64,000 nucleotides of DNA, taken from assembly GCA_963989385.1 (NCBI GenBank), contig OZ022500.1, positions 109,099,842 through 109,163,841 on the forward strand, given 5' to 3'. Below are positions 44,181 to 54,639 of the stretch, in pieces. The notes below the pieces were generated by a model that ran no database searches, was not told the DNA's origin, and saw only the letters and a program-made list of their open reading frames with translations. Position numbers and translations under genes: made by a program. The stretch comes from Ctena decussata (lineage: Eukaryota > Mollusca > Bivalvia > Lucinida > Lucinidae). Each line of letters begins with the position of its first letter. Position 1 is the stretch's first letter.

Positions 44181-44290
44181 TGTCGACCGAGAAAGATTTC
44201 CAGTAGCGAGTTGACCTAAGCCGGGATTCAAACTCACGACCCTATGCATGAAAACTTAGAGTTTATAACCACTCGGCCTTGGTGCCTCCT
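44030..44290 (-). repeat. SINE with tRNA-Leu/Ser-like head
   Basis: Read on minus, the head is GGCACCAAGGCCGAGTGGTT (box A) followed by GGTCGTGAGTTTGAATCCC (box B). The body holds TTTCTCGGTCGACACAGC and the GCGAACGG, GTGGGCACA and CCCCTATGGG blocks. The body overlaps the left inverted arm. Confidence 0.7.
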
Positions 44291-44429
44291 TGTTTAAGAT
44301 AAAAAAATTGTGAATAAATCAGTTTTTAACATGTTTTTATTTGTTAAAACAAACCTGAGATATTGTTTGTAATGAAATTGGCCAACCGTGGATCTGCCAA
44401 GGTATGACATGTTCACTAATTGTGTCTAC

Positions 44430-44560
44430 CGTAAAGATCCTAAGTTTTCGGGTGGATAGGTCTGCACAAACAGCGCAGCGGAAACTGAGATCAGACTGCT
44501 CCCTAGTAACCCGTCTGATCAGGGTCTACAAAGTTGCCATTCAATTTGCGCATCTTTGTA
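44430..44560 (+). repeat. Fragment of the TTAA-MITE family
   Basis: AGATCAGACTGCTCC and CGTCTGATCAGGGTCTACA resemble the cores at 35,664-35,849 and 55,005-55,105. Confidence 0.4.
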
Positions 44561-44660
44561 GGCATTAATCTGCGCATCTTCGTAGGCACTTCTCTATAGT
44601 TGAACCAGAGTATCAGGAGAAGAAATACTAGGGCAAGGGCTGGCTGTGCTTGCAGCAGGT

Positions 44661-44835
44661 AGGAGTGGCGGTAGTGTATTGGATAACGCACTGGACCAGC
44701 TGGACTACCAATCGAGGGGCTGCAAGATCGATCTCTCACTCCTCCGGTCTTTTGGATAAGACCTCAAAGCAAGATCCCGTCTCCGCATGACCTAATTTTC
44801 AGTGGGACGTTAAGCCCGAGTACACTCACTCACTC
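44661..44835 (+). mobile_element. tRNA-derived SINE with ACTC tail, 13 bp TSD
   Basis: It starts AGGAGTGGCGGTAGTGTATT, has a box B-like GCAAGATCGATCTC, and ends GTACACTCACTCACTC. GCTTGCAGCAGGT at 44,648-44,660 and GCTTGCAACAGGT at 44,836-44,848 (one mismatch) are the target duplication. A second copy is at 45,234-45,410. Confidence 0.85.
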
Positions 44836-44869
44836 GCTTGCAACAGGTGCAGAATGGAGCTTGTCTGCT

Positions 44870-44945
44870 ATTTTTCATTATTTTTTTATTTTTATTTATT
44901 TATTTATTTAATTTTATCTATTTATTTATTTATTTTGCTTTTTGC
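44870..44945 (+). repeat. Simple repeat (ATTT)n
   Basis: TTTATTTATTT-type tract with a few interruptions, inside the split CCAACC-type SINE. Confidence 0.9.
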
Positions 44946-45057
44946 ATTTTCTTGTTTTTTGGTCTCCTCTATCCTCGATCTATCTTTTCCTTTTATTTCG
45001 GGGATGGCACGATTTAGACTGAAATTTTCAAAGAGCCCTTAAATCCAAGCAACCAGC

Positions 45058-45233
45058 CTAGGAGCCCCGGTAGCTCAATGGGTTAAGTGCTAGCGTGCTG
45101 ATCTAGCGGTTCCGGATTCGAGAACCTCTCGAGGCGGAAATCTTTCCAACTGTCAACGGGGTTCCATTGCACACAGCCTTTCATTATCACCCTTCCATCG
45201 CCCTGATATGACTGAAATACTGTTGAACAGGCA
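45058..45233 (+). repeat. tRNA-derived SINE, 3' end replaced
   Basis: The head has TAGCTCAATGGGTTAAG (box A) and GGATTCGAGAACC (box B). The body ends ATGACTGAAATACTGTTGAA, then CAGGCATAAGG, where the next SINE begins. Confidence 0.75.
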
Positions 45234-45410
45234 TAAGGAGCGGCGGTAGTGTGGTGGATAACACTCTGGACTACCAAACAAGGGGTCGCAAGATCAATCT
45301 CCCGCTTCTCCGATCTTTCGGATAAGACTTTAAACCGAGGTCCCGTCTCCTGTAACCTAGTTTTTGGTGGGATGTTAAACTCGAGTTCACTCACTCACTG
45401 ACTAGCTATT
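45234..45410 (+). repeat. tRNA-derived SINE with ACTC tail, second copy
   Basis: GGAGCGGCGGTAGTGTGGTG, GCAAGATCAATCTCCCGC and CTCGAGTTCACTCACTCACT align along the whole length of 44,661-44,835. Confidence 0.85.
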
Positions 45411-45483
45411 CAGGGGAATTAACTCCAGCATTAACATATATGCAAATTTAAACAATTTTTCTTTGGTCTTACTCTGTAAAATA

Positions 45484-45670
45484 CAATGTTGGTTGGTTGT
45501 TTTGGGGTTAGCGGCCCTTTGAAACATTATTTCAGTCTATATATCGGGCCGTTTCCCAAATAGAGGGAGAAAGTAGAGAGAAATGATAAACGAGAAAAAA
45601 AGTCAAAACAAACAGCCCCGACCCGCAAGTACTACAAGTACAGTAGGCCCTTGCCCTACTATCATCCAAA
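45484..45670 (-). repeat. CCAACC-type SINE, minus strand, head truncated
   Basis: TTGGTTGGTTGTTTTGGGGT, TTTCAGTCTATATATCGGGC and AGTAGGCCCTTGCCCTACTA match the complement of 53,698-53,944 but stop short of the head. Confidence 0.75.
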
Positions 45671-45892
45671 ATAGAGTTATTTTACTGAAATAATATGCAT
45701 AAGTATGCCGCATCTATTATCTATCTTTTTCTTGATTTTTTCATAAAATTCCATTTTCTTTCATTTTAAAAGAATTGAAAAAAATTCTGCATTTAAAACA
45801 GGAAAAATATGTATTTATTATCAAATTAACTGCAATTTTTTACCTCCTTGTTTTATATAGATAGAAATTGTTTTTAAAGAAATGCAGAAAAT

Positions 45893-46363
45893 GGGTACCA
45901 TTTTCGAATCAGGAAATGATAAGGCAGCGAAAGATAGGGATGGCTCCGCCTTTCATATGCTAGCTGTGCCCACGATGCAGTGGGCCTCTAACCCCCACTA
46001 CCCCTACGGCCATTAGGCAATGGGAAACCATAACTTCTTATTTACCTTAAATATATATTTATCCTTTTCAGTAATTATAGATGCATGATTTGACCTTTGA
46101 CCTTTAAACTGTGACCTTGACCCTGCCCTGGGCATGGAAACTTACATTTTGTGCCCGACACACCTAATTGTGGTTTATTTGTCCGTGAAGTTTAGTTAAA
46201 TAAGCTTCGACACTTTTGGAATTATGCCACCTCACGCTTTGTAACGCACAGACACAATGACAGAGAGACGGTGCGATTTTAATATGACAGCCGAAGTTCC
46301 TTCGGTTGCACAAAAACGTTCTGGTTCAACTTGTTTTTAATTCAAGCAAAGTTCTACTACAAA
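45893..46363 (-). repeat. Large inverted repeat, right arm (inner part)
   Basis: Complement of about 43,745-44,180, including the SINE body. It ends at 46,363 with TACTACAAA, where a transposon is inserted. Confidence 0.85.
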
Positions 46364-47952
46364 TAGTCTGGCTACAAACCCTATGTTCAATATATCCCCT
46401 GCAAAGGAACATAGGGTCTGGTTACTTGCATCTGAGATTTTTCCCAAATCTTGGTTAGCGAACTTTGCTGACCTTTTGTCCAGCCTTTCATGGTGGTGCA
46501 GTGGCAGATTTTTATGTAAGAAGCAAGTTGAAGATGTAAACACAGATGGTCAATCTGATAAAGCTAATGTTCTGTGGCAACTTGTTTTTATAACTCTACA
46601 GGCTTTGAGAACAGGAAACTAAATACAATAAACCTGAACCACCAATTTTCTGTAATGGAGGATATTCTATCTTTTGATTTTGGACTGGTTCATTTTATAG
46701 TTGAGGGGGTGTTTAACAGAAAAAAAAAAGTAAAAGCAAAAGAGTGTTTATACCTTTCCAGAGCAGTCTCATCATGGTCTACACTGTTTGCAGATTCAGG
46801 TTTGTCCGACTGATATGATCAGTATGAGTCAAGACCTGCACCACCCCCACCCAACCCCCTCCGTGTTTAGAGAATATGAAGCTATCTAAAGACAATTAAT
46901 TCCTGAGCCCATTGATTTTTCAACAAAAAAAAGATCTACATTTAGGTTTTGGACTAATTCATTTTATACTTGGTTGAGTGTTTTACAGAAAATTAAGTAA
47001 ATGCCAAACACTGTTCATATTTCCCCTGAGCAGTCTTATCTGGGTCTACTCTGTTGAAACTTGTTTGTCCCATTTAAGAGAAGATTGACTGTGCGTTATC
47101 ACAATAAGAATTATGACACATTGATTTGTTCACGAAATCAGAATAGGGAGAAAGACATATATGAAGCTCATTGTTGAAGAATTTAGAATAAAATAAATTA
47201 TCTACAAAAAATTCATACACCTCTGGAGAAATTTTAAGAACAAGCATGTAATACATCTACATTCAAATGTATTAAAAAAACATATTTTGATCTGATCAGC
47301 ACCAATCAAGATCCAATGCATACACATCTGATTTAAGAGAAGTCCTACTGTCATGAATCATATCATGACTAGTGAGGACAGAATCTGTTTACATTGGAAT
47401 GAAAAATGTGATACAGGTGATCGCCTGTTATTGGTTTAAGACAGCTGGTCATAATGTAAATTTGCCACTGTTGAAATAATATACTATATGGCGTTGTTTA
47501 AAATGTGGAATGGAACACAGTGGACTGGAATGGTCTTGTCCACCTTTTTCCATCGATTTGGAATTGCACTTTTACAGGAAAGAATTTTTCTCCCTCTGAG
47601 GAAGTCATTTCTTCCTGAAGAGAACCACTGTACCATGCTCTTGGAGCAATTGTAACCAATCACTGTGTAACCAATTCACAGTAGATTATGTCATCCATTC
47701 CATTCCATTCCAGGTTTTAAACTATACCCCTAAAATTCACAGACATATTGAGAAACCAAAACTAATTGATTTCTGAGGGTGATGGAGATAAAGATCTCTG
47801 CTAGTCTAATGGGCACTTAATGGCACTTGTAATGTTGCTTTTATTAACTCAAGAATTTGGGAGAAGAGTATCATATTGCAGAGCCTCTTCTGAAAGTTAC
47901 CAGGCGAATCTGACCACCAGAGTAATATACAGATTCGACTGTAGCCAGGCTA
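46364..47952. mobile_element. Mutator-like non-autonomous element, 9 bp TSD
   Basis: TACTACAAA at 46,355-46,363 and 47,953-47,961 flank 1,589 bp that begins TAGTCTGGCTACA and ends TGTAGCCAGGCTA (12 of 13 paired). Just inside each end is a hairpin: ACCCTATGTTC with GAACATAGGGT on the left, CGAATCTG with CAGATTCG on the right. A 9 bp duplication suits Mutator-like elements. The left arm of the large inverted repeat keeps the site without the insert. The only sizeable open frame (46,383-46,622 plus, 79 codons) is unrecognised, and no transposase is seen. Confidence 0.8.
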
Positions 47953-48074
47953 TACTACAAATTACAATCGGCCCTGAAATTAGCATCGGTATATATCAGC
48001 TTGAGAAACCCCCCAGATTTACAGGTAAATTTGTCAGTAACAGTGTCCGATTCTGATTCTGATTAACTTGGAAA
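47953..48074 (-). repeat. Large inverted repeat, right arm (outer part)
   Basis: Complement of 43,625-43,740: GGGCCGAT, GCATCGG, GAAACCCCCCAGATTTAC and GGACACTG blocks in inverse order. It ends CTTGGAAA at 48,074. Confidence 0.85.
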
Positions 48075-48129
48075 CGTCCATTATGACCACCTTACGCAGG
48101 AAGGAGGATCTAGTCGCTGTGCAAGCGGT

Positions 48130-48230
48130 CACACATTATTCACCTAACATTGAATCAACGTTGATTCAACGTCATGACGTTACATGTAAATCAGTGTTGA
48201 TCCAACGTTGTGTGCATTGTGGGTTCTTCA
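48130..48230 (+). repeat. AACGTTG-type cassette
   Basis: ATTGAATCAACGTTGATTCA, then ACGTCATGACGTTAC, then TGATCCAACGTTGTGTGCA form degenerate palindromic units ending GTGTGCATTGTGGG. Related in design to 56,471-56,584, 61,195-61,261 and 62,420-62,510. Confidence 0.5.
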
Positions 48231-49520
48231 GTGCCATCATTTTATGGTTTCACGTTTCACTCAAAGTTTCTTTATGGCACCGGAGGAGAACTGTACTTTT
48301 TGATTGTGGCACTCCATGGTGACCTTGTCATAGTTTCCTTACTGTCGAACTATCAAAAACAATCTAAGTCATATATCTTTACTTAGGAGGGCTATATTGT
48401 CAACCAGATATATGCATAAGAAGGTTGAAGTTTTGCTACTCTATGGAAAATTCAGTTCGTATTCTGTATAGTTTATAGCCATAACCAGTAATAAAGTGAT
48501 GCTAATTTAAATGGAAATAAAGCAAAAGACAGTACTAGATGCTGTTAAAGATAACAATTTTTTATTATAAGTACAGCAGCAATTGTGTCTTTTAAGCAAC
48601 GCCAGAAATATATACATTTATAAAGCTATAATACTACTGTTACTGTAAAATCATATAGACTAAATATTATGTAATGTCAGTTTACAATTATGGCACGAAT
48701 GAGGTTAACCAGAGTTTTATTATCATATCGAAAACAAGGTTCTGGTATCACATTTACTGATAATGGTAAACTGCTTTCTGAGTTCTTATGGCTTTACCTT
48801 TCTCTCGTTTTATCATGATCGGCGACAGGTACTTTGTGATGTATGAATGCAGTGTCGTATTTTCATTCCTTTTTACAAAGACAAACATTTTGTGGCTTTT
48901 ACTTCCTTTTTATTCTCTGGACGTAGCGTCGTAGCCCTTCCAAAATCGACCATTTATTAAAAAAATGCTCTTAGAGCAGAACGTTCTTTCGTTTAACAGT
49001 TGGCCCCTATTGAGAAGGGACAAATGCAAATGTCAAAGTTGTTGCCCCTGAATGTGTATCCATTCGCCTTCACTATACAAACAGAAGGTACTAAAATATA
49101 TGTAGAAGAAACAAAACAAAATACTTCCGCGAATAGCAGCACCATCCCAGTTATTTTCTGTGTTTATCTGGCATGATGTTTATATATTTCTTAACTGATC
49201 GGACATAGTCTACATAGTCCTCTTGTCTGTATGGCATAGGAACAAATTGTTGCAGAAAACGTTTTGCCAAGAATCTGACCTGAGCATTGCGGTAACAATA
49301 ATTATGACAAGTAATCTGTGCAGATATAAATCTTATCGAGGATGTAAAGAGCTGGACTTATTTAGTGCTTTATGACTGGAAAAGACATTCTGACTACTTC
49401 TAAGTACAACACACACCATATTTGCAGATGAAAAAAAAATTGCTTGTTGCGGATACCTATGTCTCCATTTACTCGTGCAGCTTACGAAACAACCGCTGCT
49501 GCTTTACAATCGTGATTTAC
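48231..49520. other. Stretch without genes; repeat fragment at 48,995-49,095
   Basis: TTAACAGTTGGCCCCTATTG and AAGGGACAAATGCAAATG at 48,995-49,060 belong to the family seen at 35,880. Nothing else recognised. Confidence 0.45.
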
Positions 49521-49673
49521 ATAGAGGATCTTACATGAGTGCTCATGTATTATTGAATTTATTAAACGAGTTGGGGAAAACGATAAGATGCGAGGCTCTG
49601 CCGAGCATCTTATTATTTTCACCAACGAGTTTAATAAATTCAATAATACAGGAGCACGAATGCAAGATTCTAT
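49521..49673. mobile_element. Palindromic MITE-like hairpin, about 65 bp arms
   Basis: The left arm ATAGAGGATCTTACATGAG, then GTATTATTGAATTTATTAAA, is mirrored on the right. The loop region GATGCGAGGCT / CTGCCGAGCATC is itself paired. It would form a strong cruciform. Confidence 0.8.
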
Positions 49674-49689
49674 TTATCATATGACACTA

Positions 49690-50690
49690 AAAACGCATTT
49701 TATAAGCAAATTTTGCACTAAAACGTCACGATTTCGCCATTAGAAAACGCAACGTTTTTATGGACGTCAACGCATAACGTTACGACGTAATTTGCATATT
49801 TAATCCACTAGTGGATTATCGTTTTTAATGCATGGCTTTATTACACTCTCGGAAGCGACGTCATATGATAAATTTATCTTTTTTCGTCCTGTTCAATTTG
49901 AAAATATCAAAGTTCAGTCGTTTCTTAAGTATAGTCCTTTTAAGTTTGAAGGCGCTTCTGGCTTTTAGGAGCTTTACAGCAAAGTGCTCCGTTACAATTA
50001 AGACAAATGGACGAATTGACATTTTTTTATTCACATGTCACATTTACAGTAATTATTAAAACTGATACAAAGTAACAATTATTCAGAAAATATCAACAAG
50101 TTTAACTGAATAAATACATATTTATGTGAGGTATATATGCTTTTCATTTTGCCGAAAGACAACTTGACGACCTGCTGCAATAGAGAAATCGATTTTCATA
50201 CTGTAAAATCAATAATCAGCTGATCGCCGTCAAACAGGGAAAATAGCCAAAATGACAGTAGTTTAAATGATAAGTTTGCGTTACAAATAATACAAAAACT
50301 TTTGTGCAGCTAGTCAAAAAAAAAAGGATTATTACTTCTTTGCGCAAGTTCAAATATCCACATGCTCAGAATCTACAAGTTAATAAGCACAAACCAGATA
50401 GTGTCTTATATTGCCATTTGGAACATTAAACATAACTCATATTCTGTTCCAAAATGCCACTTCCTCTTGGATTTAATCTTGTCTTAGTCAAACATGGTGG
50501 CTTACTAATTATTGCCACCACATTAAGCCGAAATAATGTTCGGAACCCGAAAAAAATATGCATCATTGCTGCAAGCCGCAATTGTTAAACCATGTCAAGG
50601 GAAATCCAAGTTAATTGTATATACGAATTACGCTTGCCCATCAAACCTACAGGCATTCAAAGAGTCTGAGTATGCCCATTTTGTATTATT
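49690..50690. other. Stretch without recognised genes
   Basis: ACGTCAACGCATAACGTTAC near 49,765 and TAATCCACTAGTGGATTA at 49,801-49,818 (a short palindrome) are the only structures noticed. Confidence 0.4.
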
Positions 50691-50696
50691 GTCTCG

Positions 50697-51700
50697 CCTG
50701 CGAAGCAGAAGCGAGACATAGGTATTGCTTTTCCGGTGTCGTCGTCGTCGGCGGCGTCGGCGGCGTAAACTTTCATCGGGTTTTTGCGTTTAGGTCAGTT
50801 TCTCAGAAACTACAAAGGCTAGAGCCATGAAACTTGATTCATATATACATCTGGAAGAGTAGATCTCAAAGCCATCATCAATACTGAGTCTTGACCTACA
50901 TTTTACGGTTGACTGACTTTGCAATTTTTCATCAGGTTTTTGCGTTTAGGTCAGTTTCTCAGAAACTATAAGGGCTAGAGCCGTGAAACTTGGTTCATGC
51001 ATACATCTGGAAGAGTAGAGCTCAAAGCCATCATCAATACTGAGTCTTGACCTACATTTTACGGTTGACTGACTTTGCAATTTTTCATCGGGTTTTTGCG
51101 TTTAGGTCATTTTCCCAGGAACTATAAGGGCTAGAGCCATGAAACTTGGTTCCTGCATACATCTGGAAGAGTAGATCTCAAAGCCATTATCAATACTGAG
51201 TCTTGACCTATATTTTACGGTTGACTGATTTTGCTATTTTTTGTCAAGTTTCAACGTTTAGGTCATTTTCTCAGAAACTATAAGGGCTAGAGTCATGAAA
51301 CTTGGTTCATGCTTACGTCTGGAAGAGTAAATCTCAAAGTTATCATCTATATTGAGTCTTGACCTACATTTTACGGTTGCCTGACTTTGCAATTTTTCGT
51401 GGAGTTTTCGCATTTAGGTCTGTTTCTCAGAAACTATAAGGGCTAGAGCCATGAAAGTTGGGTCATGCATTCTTCTGGAAGAGAACAGCTCAAAGCCATC
51501 ATCAATATTGAGTCTTTACCAACATTTTACGGTTGACTGACTTTGCAATTTTTTGTCAAGTTTTCACGTTTAGGTCTGTTTCTCAGAAACTATTAGGGCT
51601 AGATCCAAGAAACTTGGTTCATGCATACATCTTTGCTGATTTAGCTCTGTTTTGTGACAAAGCGCTAGCAGGCGAGACACCGCATTCCGCGGAATTCTTG
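50697..51700 (+). repeat. Tandem repeat, exact 156 bp period, six monomers
   Basis: It begins CGCCTGCGAAGCAGAAGCG and AGACATAGGTATTGC, then GTCGTCGTCGTCGGCGGCG, and ends CGAGACACCGCATTCCGCGG. The block TTTAGGTC recurs at 50,789, 50,945, 51,101, 51,257, 51,413 and 51,569, exactly 156 bp each time. The monomer has TTTCTCAGAAACTATAAGGG, GAGCCATGAAACTTGGTTCA and ATTTTACGGTTGACTGACTT. Stop codons occur in each monomer, so it is not coding although 156 is a multiple of three. Confidence 0.95.
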
Positions 51701-52504
51701 TAATTTTTACAATAATATTCATTTAGGAGAACTGGACAAGCTCAGATTTCTATCACGCATGCGCGGCAGCGGATCTGCACATACTCGTTTGGCACAAGTC
51801 CGATAGTTTTGAGTAAGTCCGATAACAAAGATTCTTACATAATTAAGATGTGAGAGAATGCAACTGACGTCGAGATTTTTTGCAAATAATTATTGATACT
51901 AAGTATGCGTGTAAAACAAAACATACTTGCAAAGAACCAACAGAACAGTTGCCAAAATCATCTAATGATTACGTCTTAATTGGCATTTAATTGACAGGCT
52001 TGCAGACTCTTGTTGTTAAACTGGTGGGAAACTAATTTGTCTTTGCTGGGTGAACGAACTTTTTATTTGCCATCATAGTTTGGATTTATCATCTTGACAA
52101 TATGTGGTTTAAGTTGCAAAGCTTCCACTGGTTTATGTCAGATCAAACGTCTGCGATTATGACATATAGAAACGCCCTATCCCAGGCACGGGACCTATAA
52201 GTAAATCTGCCTGCCTTATATAAAATATGTGTGTCAATATTGAGAACACATGCAGCAACTTATGCTTTTATGCTAAGATGAATTGGTACTCTTTCGGGGG
52301 AAGCAACTCTGCTAATTTCATTTCTTTCTCCCTTCTTATTGTGGCTAAGTGTTAAGGATGCCTGAGAAAAAAAACTCTGTTTTAACAGTAAACCTTTACT
52401 TTGGAAGGACTTTGTCATCTAGGGAAGCAAAACGGAAATCACGAAAGTTGTTTTCCCTTTGAAAAAGAAATTACGGAAAACATAGTTCTGTAAGCCCTAG
52501 CTTA
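51701..52504. other. Stretch without recognised genes
   Basis: GGGGGAAGCAACTCTGC near 52,298 is an inverted fragment of the dispersed GGGAGGCAA-type repeat. Nothing else recognised. Confidence 0.4.
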
Positions 52505-52928
52505 ATGATTGATGGATATCAACTAGCATGCGAAATAAGTTTGCGTTGACTGATGCTTTTATTTAACTGTGTAAGATCACTGTTTGTGAAGCTTACGAAC
52601 TGCGTATAGCTTTACCGACTGCAGTGCGCTGGGCTGATCTACATTTGCGTCTGGACGAATTTTTAGATAACAAATAATTTGTTATGTTAATGGAAACTTA
52701 GGAAAGAATTAATGACAAAAGTATTGAAATAAGCAAATTCTGAAAACACAGCTAGAAAATCGTCCAGACGCAAATGTAGATCAGCCCTGCGCACTGCAGT
52801 CGGTAAAGCTATACGCAGTTCGCAAACTTCACAATGAAGGCGATCTTATAAAGTTAAATAAAAGCAGTTTAGCCTGGCTTTAAGTCAATGCAAACTTATT
52901 TCGCATGCTGTTTGGTATGCTCAATCAT
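52505..52928. mobile_element. Foldback MITE, about 165 bp arms, TTA flanks
   Basis: ATGATTGA opens and TCAATCAT closes, with TTA on both sides (52,502-52,504 and 52,929-52,931). Arms share AGCATGCGAAATAAGTTTGC and CGCAAATGTAGATCAGCCC-type blocks in inverse order. A 3 bp TTA duplication would fit PIF/Harbinger, but this is weak. Confidence 0.75.
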
Positions 52929-53020
52929 TTATTGTCATTGTCAGAAATTTCCTTTAACTTTTGGTTTTCATTTACATTTCCTCAGGACAGGCACAGGCAC
53001 CCATAACAGAGAAAACATTT

Positions 53021-53256
53021 GAGCCGCGACGCGAGAAAACCAACAATGTGGTTGTGCGCCCAGCACAGACTCAGATCAGCCTTGGCATCCGCCTAGTCCA
53101 ATCAGACTTTTCGCTCAGTGCTTAAAGGGTAGCTAAGGGTCGAAGCTACCTCCATGCGGACAGCGAAGACTCTGATCAGACTGGGCGGATGCCCAGGCTG
53201 ATCTGAGTCTGCGCTGGGCGCACAACCACTTTGTTGGTTTTGTCGTGTCGCGGCTC
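53021..53256. mobile_element. Palindromic MITE, 236 bp
   Basis: GAGCCGCGACGCGAGAAAAC opens and GTTTTGTCGTGTCGCGGCTC-type sequence closes. GGTTGTGCGCCCAGC and GCTGGGCGCACAACC are paired, as are GATCAGCCTTGGCATCCGCC and the GGCGGATGCCCAGGCTGATC block. ATTT on both sides may be a 4 bp duplication. A diverged copy is at 14,158-14,393. Confidence 0.85.
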
Positions 53257-53469
53257 ATTTTATCCTGACAGAAAAACTTGATTTTTTTTTTGTTATTGTC
53301 CCTCGCCTTTGGAACAGAACACAAAGACATCTGTTTTAAAAATTGGGGAAAAAAATATTAATGTGTGTTATTGTTTTGTTTCATTAAAACATTTATTGCT
53401 CTTCCCTCATCTACTGTTACTTTTTAGAAGTATGTACACTGAAAAGCCCACAAGTAATCTTTTGCGGAC

Positions 53470-54080
53470 CGTTACAAGGCGATACTTCTGTTGTGGTTCC
53501 TTGATGTTACATTGTGCTATGTCCGCTTGTCTGTGTTCTTTGGCGGTTTGGTCACCTGTAATGCTACCCAATCTGCCTTTTGTTTTGTTTTGTTGTGCAA
53601 GTTAAAAATAAAATAGATAAAAACAGATATTGATCCTGTTTCTGATTAGGGTAGCTGAATGACCACATGTTTGGGAAAGAGCTGCTCATTCGGTTTACGG
53701 GGGTGGTTGGGTGGTGCGATGGTACTGGGTATAACATCCAGTGCCGGAGCATCCTACTGACTTGGATAATAGTAGGGCAAGGGCTTACTGTGCTTGCAGT
53801 AGGTGTGGGTTGGGGTTGTTTGGACATTTTTTCTCTCGTCTATCAATTCTCTCTTCTTTCTCCATCTCTTTGGGAGACGGCGCGATATAGACTGAAATAC
53901 TGTCTCAAAGGGCCGTTAAACCCAAAACAACCAACCAACCAACCATTCGGTTTATCGTACGTGTCTTCCATGTACTTGTGTCAATTGTTCCGTGTGTTTG
54001 TGCTTCATTCCCTATTGGTTTTGAGAGCGGGATGTGGGATTTGATTGAATTAATTCCTGAACATTGCCTATCTTTTTATT
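53470..54080 (+). repeat. R320-related subfamily, split by a SINE
   Basis: It starts CGTTACAAGGCGATACTTC and reaches GGGTAGCTGAATGACCACAT and GCTGCTCATTCGGTTTA. After the insert it resumes with TCGTACGTGTCTTCC and runs to TGAACATTGCCTATC. It aligns with 636-985 and, inverted, 31,955-32,150. Confidence 0.7.
53698..53944 (+). mobile_element. CCAACC-tailed SINE, complete, 10 bp TSD
   Basis: ATTCGGTTTA at 53,688-53,697 and 53,945-53,954 flank 247 bp ending AAACCCAAAACAACCAACC. Internal landmarks are ATAGTAGGGCAAGGGCTTAC, GTGCTTGCAGTAGGT and GATATAGACTGAAATACTG. It is the best reference copy of its family in this window. Confidence 0.9.
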
Positions 54081-54366
54081 TTCCTGTTTTAAACTTAAAA
54101 TACAATTTTATCTTCTATTGGGTATCAATAAACTGTTGAATCCCACGGGATCGAATCACAGACCTGTATAAATCAAATTCCTTTTGCATCACAGTTGCCA
54201 AAATATGAAACTCGTTACCACAGTCTTTCAGAGAAATTAATCGTTTAACTCATTTTAAAGTGTAGGGATAAACCTCCATATTTAATATAGGGAGACAACC
54301 TTTTATGACTTCCTGTTGCCTTCCCCGGACAAAACTTTTCTAAAAAAGATGTCAACTCTTAAGAAG

Positions 54367-54632
54367 CAGGGGCCGTATTCATAAAACGACTTAAGTGGTT
54401 GCTATGCTGTTGCTTAGGCTAAATTTATTTGAAGGAGATTCCCTACAACTATGAAATTTGGTCTGGAGGAACAGTCTTTGCCTACAACTATGAAATTTGC
54501 TCTGGAGGAACAGTCTTACAAAGACTGTTCCTCCAGACCAAATTTCATAGTTGTAGGGAATCTCCTTTATAGATATTTAGCCTTAGCAACAGCATAGCAA
54601 CGACTTAAGTGGCTTTATGAATACGGCCCCTG
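54367..54632. mobile_element. Near-complete palindrome (MITE) with internal duplication
   Basis: CAGGGGCCGTATTCATAAA and its exact complement form the ends. AAGGAGATTCCCTACAACTA and TGAAATTTGGTCTGGAGG are paired across the centre. The block CTACAACTATGAAATTTG to GGAGGAACAGTCTT is duplicated directly in the left arm, so the palindrome is off-centre. No target duplication was found. Confidence 0.85.
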
Positions 54633-54639
54633 TACTCTC

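Larger units (their letters stand above)
44610..45056 (+). repeat. CCAACC-type SINE, split by another SINE
   Basis: The left piece (AAATACTAGGGCAAGGGC then GTGCTTGCAGCAGGT) and the right piece (AGACTGAAATTTTCAAAGAG to CCAAGCAACCAGCC) match the copy at 53,698-53,944. The insert at 44,661-44,835 and an ATTT microsatellite lie between them. Confidence 0.65.

Noticed and set aside
46383..46813. Two 79-codon open frames as a transposase of the 1.6 kb insertion
   Set aside because: Too short, different frames, and no DDE, zinc-finger or other transposase motif seen.
50697..51700. Possible protein repeat because 156 is a multiple of three
   Set aside because: Stops interrupt the frames within monomers, and related arrays show 155 and 158-172 bp spacing.
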